Assembly: GCA_017428285.1 (NCBI GenBank)
Contig: JAFRRE010000138.1
Location: forward strand, 1 to 46,913
Length of the DNA: 46,913 nt
Source of the DNA: Bacteroidales bacterium
Lineage (GTDB): Bacteria; Bacteroidota; Bacteroidia; Bacteroidales; F082
Direction of reading: 5' to 3'
The notes under the pieces are model-generated. The model had not been told where the DNA came from. It did not search any database and saw only the letters and a list, made by a program, of their open reading frames with translations. The translations under genes and the position numbers were made by a program. This document shows positions 43,496-46,913 of this stretch, in pieces (position 1 is the stretch's first letter; each line of letters opens with the position of its first letter).

Positions 43496-45802
43496 ATGAA
43501 ACTGAGAATCCTAGGCATATTACTATTGGCCGGATTGTTGGGTTGTCAGACAAAGGATCAATCCCAATCATGGAATCTTATTGCTACCACTTCCGCCAAA
43601 ATCTGGGAGGAGTGCTATCCATTGGGCAACGGTCACATCGGCATGATGCCTGATGGCAGCATTGACAAGGAAACCATTGTGCTGAATGACATCACCTTAT
43701 GGTCGGGCGCACCGAATGATGACGGCAATCCTTTGGCTTTGGAGTCGCTTCCGGAAATACAACGCTTGTTGAAGGAGGGCAAGAACGATGAAGCCCAAAA
43801 CCTGATGTATGAGACCTTTGTCTGTGGTGGTCAAGGTTCGGGCCACGGTCAAGGCGCCAAAGTGCCTTTTGGGTGCTATCAGACTTTGGGCAATATGACC
43901 ATTGAATACCAATATCCAAATTCGGATTCCATAACCAATTATAATCGAACGCTTTTTCTTAATGATGCCATCCACAAGGTTTCTTTTGATAAAGGTGGGC
44001 AACACTACGAACGCGAAACCTTTGTTTCCCGGGTTGATGATGTGGCAGTGATAAAAGTTAAGTTCCCTGAGCCCGTCGAATCTAAGGTCCCTGAGCCCGT
44101 CGAAGGGCCGACCCAAAAATATAACGGCGTTTCGATACTTCGACAGGCTCAGTACTCAACGACCTGCCTCCCCTTCACAATAAATCTCTCCCGTCCCGAA
44201 AAAGCCGAAGTCATCAATGACACTGACGGCGTAGTGATGTTCGGTCAGCTGGACAGCAATGTAGAGGGCGTGGAAGGAATGCGATATTATGCTAAGGCAC
44301 AAACAGTTACTTCAAATAACGAAACTATTATCTACTTCTGTGCCGCCACTGATTATCTATGCACCAACCCCAAGACATACGTCACCGAACACCTGCAAAA
44401 TGCCATGGCAAAAGGCTTTGAAGCCGTGAAAAACGACCACCTGAAAGCCCATCACGAGCTGTTCGACCGCGTGGAGTTGGTGATTGGCGACCCCAAAGAA
44501 AAACAAGACCTGACCTTGGAAGACCATTGGAAAGACTTCCTTGTCAATGATGGCCCATGGCTGCCTACCTGTTATTTTCATTACGGGCGTTATCTGCTCA
44601 TCAGTTCCACACGCGAGGACCTGCTGCCACCCAACCTGCAAGGACTGTGGGCCAACACCATCCAAACCCCTTGGAATGGTGACTACCACCTGAACATCAA
44701 TGTGGAGATGAACCACTGGCCCTGCGAGGTTTGCAACCTTTCGGAAATGCATCTGCCTTTAATTCACTTTGCCGAGAGATTAATGCCTTCAGGAAGTAAG
44801 ACGGCTCGCGATTTCTATGGTGCCCGAGGCTGGACCGCCCATGTGGTCTGCAACCCCTGGGGCTTCACAGCACCGGGTGAGCATCCTTCGTGGGGCGCCA
44901 CCAACACGGGTGGTGCGTGGCTCGCCCTGCACGCTTGGCAGCATTTTGAGTTCACGCAGGATACAACATTTTTGCGAGAAGCTTATCCATTAATGAAAGA
45001 GGCGGCGCAGTTTTTCCTTGATGCGATGATAGAGGAACCCGAACACGGCTGGTTCGCCACCGCCCCGACTACATCACCCGAAAACGCTTTCTGGCTTAAC
45101 GATAGCACTGTTGTCAGTGTGTGCATGGGCAGCACTATGGATGTGCAGATTGTAAGTGAGTTGTACGATGCGGTTTGTCAGTCGGCAGAGATTTTGGGTA
45201 TCGATGAGGCTTTTTCCGACAGCCTCTGCGACGCAAAATCCCATTTCCCACCTATGCAGGTCAGCGAGCAGGGCTATTTGCAGGAATGGCTGAAAGACTA
45301 CAAGGAAGTGGAACCTCAGCACCGTCATGTGTCGCATCTCTTTGGACTTTATCCAGGCACGATGCTGACCCAATCGAAGACGCCAGAAATAATGGATGCC
45401 TGCCGCGAGACCTTACGTTGTCGTGGCGATGAAGGCACGGGCTGGTCAAGGGCATGGAAAATCTGCTTCTGGGCACGACTTCACGACGGCGATCATGCCT
45501 ATCATCTAATGAGGAACCTCCTCGAGCCGGCCGTCCATCTTGACGGAAGCCATTCAGCGGGAACCTATCCCAACCTCTTCTGCGCCCATCCGCCTTTCCA
45601 GATTGATGGTAACTTCGGCGGCACGGCAGGCATCGCCGAGATGCTGCTGCAAAGCCATGACGACGAAATAGAATTGCTACCCGCCTTGCCATCGGTATGG
45701 AAAGACGGTCATTTCAAAGGGCTATGCGCCCGTGGTAATAAGGTGGTGGAATGTACTTGGAAAGATGGGAAGGTCACGCGTTATGCTGTGACTTCGCGGT
45801 GA
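43496..45802 (+). CDS. GH95-family alpha-L-fucosidase lipoprotein
   Basis: A 768-residue lipoprotein (LLGC, Cys17). N-terminal beta-domain (about 28-290), linker, (alpha/alpha)6 catalytic barrel with [15 protein letters not shown] and [11 protein letters not shown] (family catalytic-site segments), then a short C-terminal beta-domain. The family hydrolyses alpha-1,2-fucose, as on milk and mucin glycans. It is coupled to the YfcC transporter. Family B palindromes (44057-44165) are inserted in the N-terminal domain ([16 protein letters not shown]...), adding about 35 residues. Confidence 0.88.
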   Translation: MKLRILGILLLAGLLGCQTKDQSQSWNLIATTSAKIWEECYPLGNGHIGMMPDGSIDKETIVLNDITLWSGAPNDDGNPLALESLPEIQRLLKEGKNDEAQNLMYETFVCGGQGSGHGQGAKVPFGCYQTLGNMTIEYQYPNSDSITNYNRTLFLNDAIHKVSFDKGGQHYERETFVSRVDDVAVIKVKFPEPVESKVPEPVEGPTQKYNGVSILRQAQYSTTCLPFTINLSRPEKAEVINDTDGVVMFGQLDSNVEGVEGMRYYAKAQTVTSNNETIIYFCAATDYLCTNPKTYVTEHLQNAMAKGFEAVKNDHLKAHHELFDRVELVIGDPKEKQDLTLEDHWKDFLVNDGPWLPTCYFHYGRYLLISSTREDLLPPNLQGLWANTIQTPWNGDYHLNINVEMNHWPCEVCNLSEMHLPLIHFAERLMPSGSKTARDFYGARGWTAHVVCNPWGFTAPGEHPSWGATNTGGAWLALHAWQHFEFTQDTTFLREAYPLMKEAAQFFLDAMIEEPEHGWFATAPTTSPENAFWLNDSTVVSVCMGSTMDVQIVSELYDAVCQSAEILGIDEAFSDSLCDAKSHFPPMQVSEQGYLQEWLKDYKEVEPQHRHVSHLFGLYPGTMLTQSKTPEIMDACRETLRCRGDEGTGWSRAWKICFWARLHDGDHAYHLMRNLLEPAVHLDGSHSAGTYPNLFCAHPPFQIDGNFGGTAGIAEMLLQSHDDEIELLPALPSVWKDGHFKGLCARGNKVVECTWKDGKVTRYAVTSR
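44057..44165 (+). repeat. palindromic elements, family B, tandem and inverted copies in the GH95 gene
   Basis: Two direct copies of ttccctgagcccgtcgaa / gtccctgagcccgtcgaagg followed by an inverted half (cgatacttcgacaggctcag). All in frame. Confidence 0.75.
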
Positions 45803-45834
45803 GGCTTTTGGAAGATTTTTGAGATTATAAGTTA

Positions 45835-46239
45835 TTACTCACGCGTCACCCAGTTTTCAACTTTTACTCCAGGCATTGGCTCAAAATCCTTTAAATTGTC
45901 GGTCACAACTGTCAATCCATAATGACGGGCTGTTGCGCCAATAAGCAGGTCAAATTGCCCAATGGGATTTCCCTTGTGTTTCGTGGCAAATCGGATTTCT
46001 CCATAATCATCGAAAACTTCGGAGATAGGGAATATTTCAACATTGCGCCTGAGCCACTCGGCTTCACGATAATGCTTTTCGAAGTTTTTGCTGTTATAAG
46101 CACCATAAATCAGTTCGGCCACCGTGACTTCAGAGGCACAAAGCTGTTGTCGGGGCAAAGCATCCACACGGTCAGCCACACCACTGCGGTTCTTGAAATA
46201 TTCAATCCATGAGACCGTATCAAGTAAATACTTTTCCAT
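45835..46239 (-). CDS. PIN-domain toxin (VapC-like)
   Basis: A 134-residue protein with the PIN-domain acidic residues: Asp7 (YLLDTVSW), Glu near 42 (VAELIYGAY), Asp near 97 (FDLLIGA) and Asp near 115 (TDNLKDF). It is an Mg-dependent RNase that blocks translation in the family. Five nt after the upstream antitoxin gene on the same strand, as expected for a toxin-antitoxin operon. Confidence 0.85.
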   Translation of the reverse strand: MEKYLLDTVSWIEYFKNRSGVADRVDALPRQQLCASEVTVAELIYGAYNSKNFEKHYREAEWLRRNVEIFPISEVFDDYGEIRFATKHKGNPIGQFDLLIGATARHYGLTVVTDNLKDFEPMPGVKVENWVTRE

Positions 46240-46244
46240 AGCTG

Positions 46245-46547
46245 TCAGTCATCTAGATTGATTTCACGCGGAATGTCTGATGCTCTTGCTTCAAGGATAG
46301 CAGCTTCCATTAAGGCGGCATCTTCGGGATCATCGGCCCAACAACCGCGCAAACTGCGGAACTGCTGCTCAGCTTCGGCTTCGGCCATGCTTTCCTGCTG
46401 GGCTTCAAAGTCGGCAAATGCTGTTGGATACATATACATCAACCGTATCAGCCTTGCAGCCTCAAGCATTCTTCTCATAGCTTCTTCGTTGCCTCGAATC
46501 TTACCAATCTCGCGTTCGAGTGCCATGTCTATCTGTACTGCTGTCAT
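46245..46547 (-). CDS. antitoxin of the VapC-like pair
   Basis: A 100-residue acidic protein from ATG 46547 (MTAVQIDMALEREIGKIRGNEEAMRRMLEAARLI...). Its N-terminal beta-strand plus helices, and the position ahead of the PIN toxin, mark it as the antitoxin. The family was not identified. The longer ORF to 46595 would overlap the promoter. The -7 box on the minus strand is at 46574-46581. Confidence 0.75.
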   Translation of the reverse strand: MTAVQIDMALEREIGKIRGNEEAMRRMLEAARLIRLMYMYPTAFADFEAQQESMAEAEAEQQFRSLRGCWADDPEDAALMEAAILEARASDIPREINLDD

Positions 46548-46573
46548 AACCAAACTATTCTTGTTTCTCGCCG

Positions 46574-46581
46574 CAAAAATA
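46574..46581 (-). promoter_or_regulatory. -7 box TATTTTTG for the toxin-antitoxin operon
   Basis: Reads CAAAAATA on the plus strand; 26 nt before ATG 46547. Confidence 0.5.
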
Positions 46582-46595
46582 CCAATATTCTCCAA

Positions 46596-46913
46596 ATGGA
46601 AGCGGCATTTCTGGCAGATTTATGAAAGATTTGCTTCTTTTCCCTCCACCCAAAAGAAATTTTGTCTATTTTTGCCCCTGCCATTCCGGGAGAAATCGGA
46701 GCGGCCAGAGAAAGCGCATTCTTCGCTTTGTTCCTTGTCAGTGAATCTGGACAATTTGCTTAAGAAGGAGGCTAAGAGAAGAGGTTGCTTTCGCTGTTGT
46801 GTTGCGTTTCACAAACACAACATAAACAGCGGAGCAGTACCTTTATTCGTATTTTCCTTCTTATGGGAGTCCAGACCCAACTGACAGAAATAAGGATAAG
46901 TTTGGGAGGCTCC
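46596..46913 (+). other. unassigned right edge with a promoter-like box
   Basis: No ORF with convincing codons. A TATTTTTG box at 46667-46674 would start a plus-strand transcript of at least 235 nt to the window end. The sequence after it is rich in short stems (gcattcttcgc, gttgtgttgcg...). It could be a long 5' leader or a small RNA gene. I do not recognise any family. Confidence 0.35.

Noticed and set aside
46258..46884. Plus-strand ORF of 208 codons over the antitoxin gene.
   Set aside because: It is opposite a typical toxin-antitoxin operon and runs through promoter and non-coding sequence.

Overview
The window reads as a chromosomal segment of an anaerobic, probably host- or gut-associated member of the Bacteroidales. 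The evidence is: promoters of the Bacteroidota type (-7 box TAnnTTTG) before most genes; several proteins ending in a type 9 secretion (T9SS) type A sorting domain; many lipoproteins; maturation genes for an [FeFe] hydrogenase (hydF, hydG and the TM1266-type regulator); and two exo-glycosidases for host-type glycans (GH89 and GH95). No rRNA, tRNA, CRISPR array, integrase or transposase was seen.

Layout. 1-5.7 kb: three tandem secreted zinc metallopeptidases (HExxH...E) that share a nearly identical leader and upstream region but have unrelated mature parts, then a secreted protein with a frameshift near its end. 5.8-13.2 kb: a membrane TPR lipoprotein with a C-terminal HTH-like region; a kinase-like ORF flanked by a 62-bp direct repeat; and a run of small secreted proteins and lipoproteins, two of them visibly broken. 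13.2-20.2 kb: envelope genes (amidase, divergent lptD), a thioredoxin fused to a T9SS domain, and a fucose-isomerase-like protein. 20.2-29.4 kb: patatin/beta-barrel protein, InlB-repeat T9SS protein, recG, an EamA transporter, TatD plus LMW-PTP, and hydF. 29.6-34.6 kb: tandem ssb paralogues, a two-gene YjbH-like outer-membrane set, a lipoprotein, a zinc-ribbon protein and RNase HI with a viroplasmin domain. 34.6-46.9 kb: GH89, a guanine deaminase, TM1266-hydG, DPP IV, a YfcC transporter with GH95, and a VapC-type toxin-antitoxin pair.

The most unusual feature is the load of short palindromic elements (at least five sequence families). Several copies lie inside essential or well-conserved genes (lptD, the fucose-isomerase-like gene, the YfcC transporter, GH95, the TPR lipoprotein), where they keep the reading frame and add short peptides of recurring sequence (VET....[20 protein letters not shown]). 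Within one family the same frame is used every time. A second theme is 5'-end conservation with divergent bodies, seen in the metallopeptidases and the two ssb genes. A third is a set of genes whose -7 box ends only 4-5 nt before the start codon, predicting leaderless mRNAs. I did not find a clearly new multi-gene system. The palindromic peptide insertions and the leader-cassette metallopeptidase cluster are the best candidates for follow-up.
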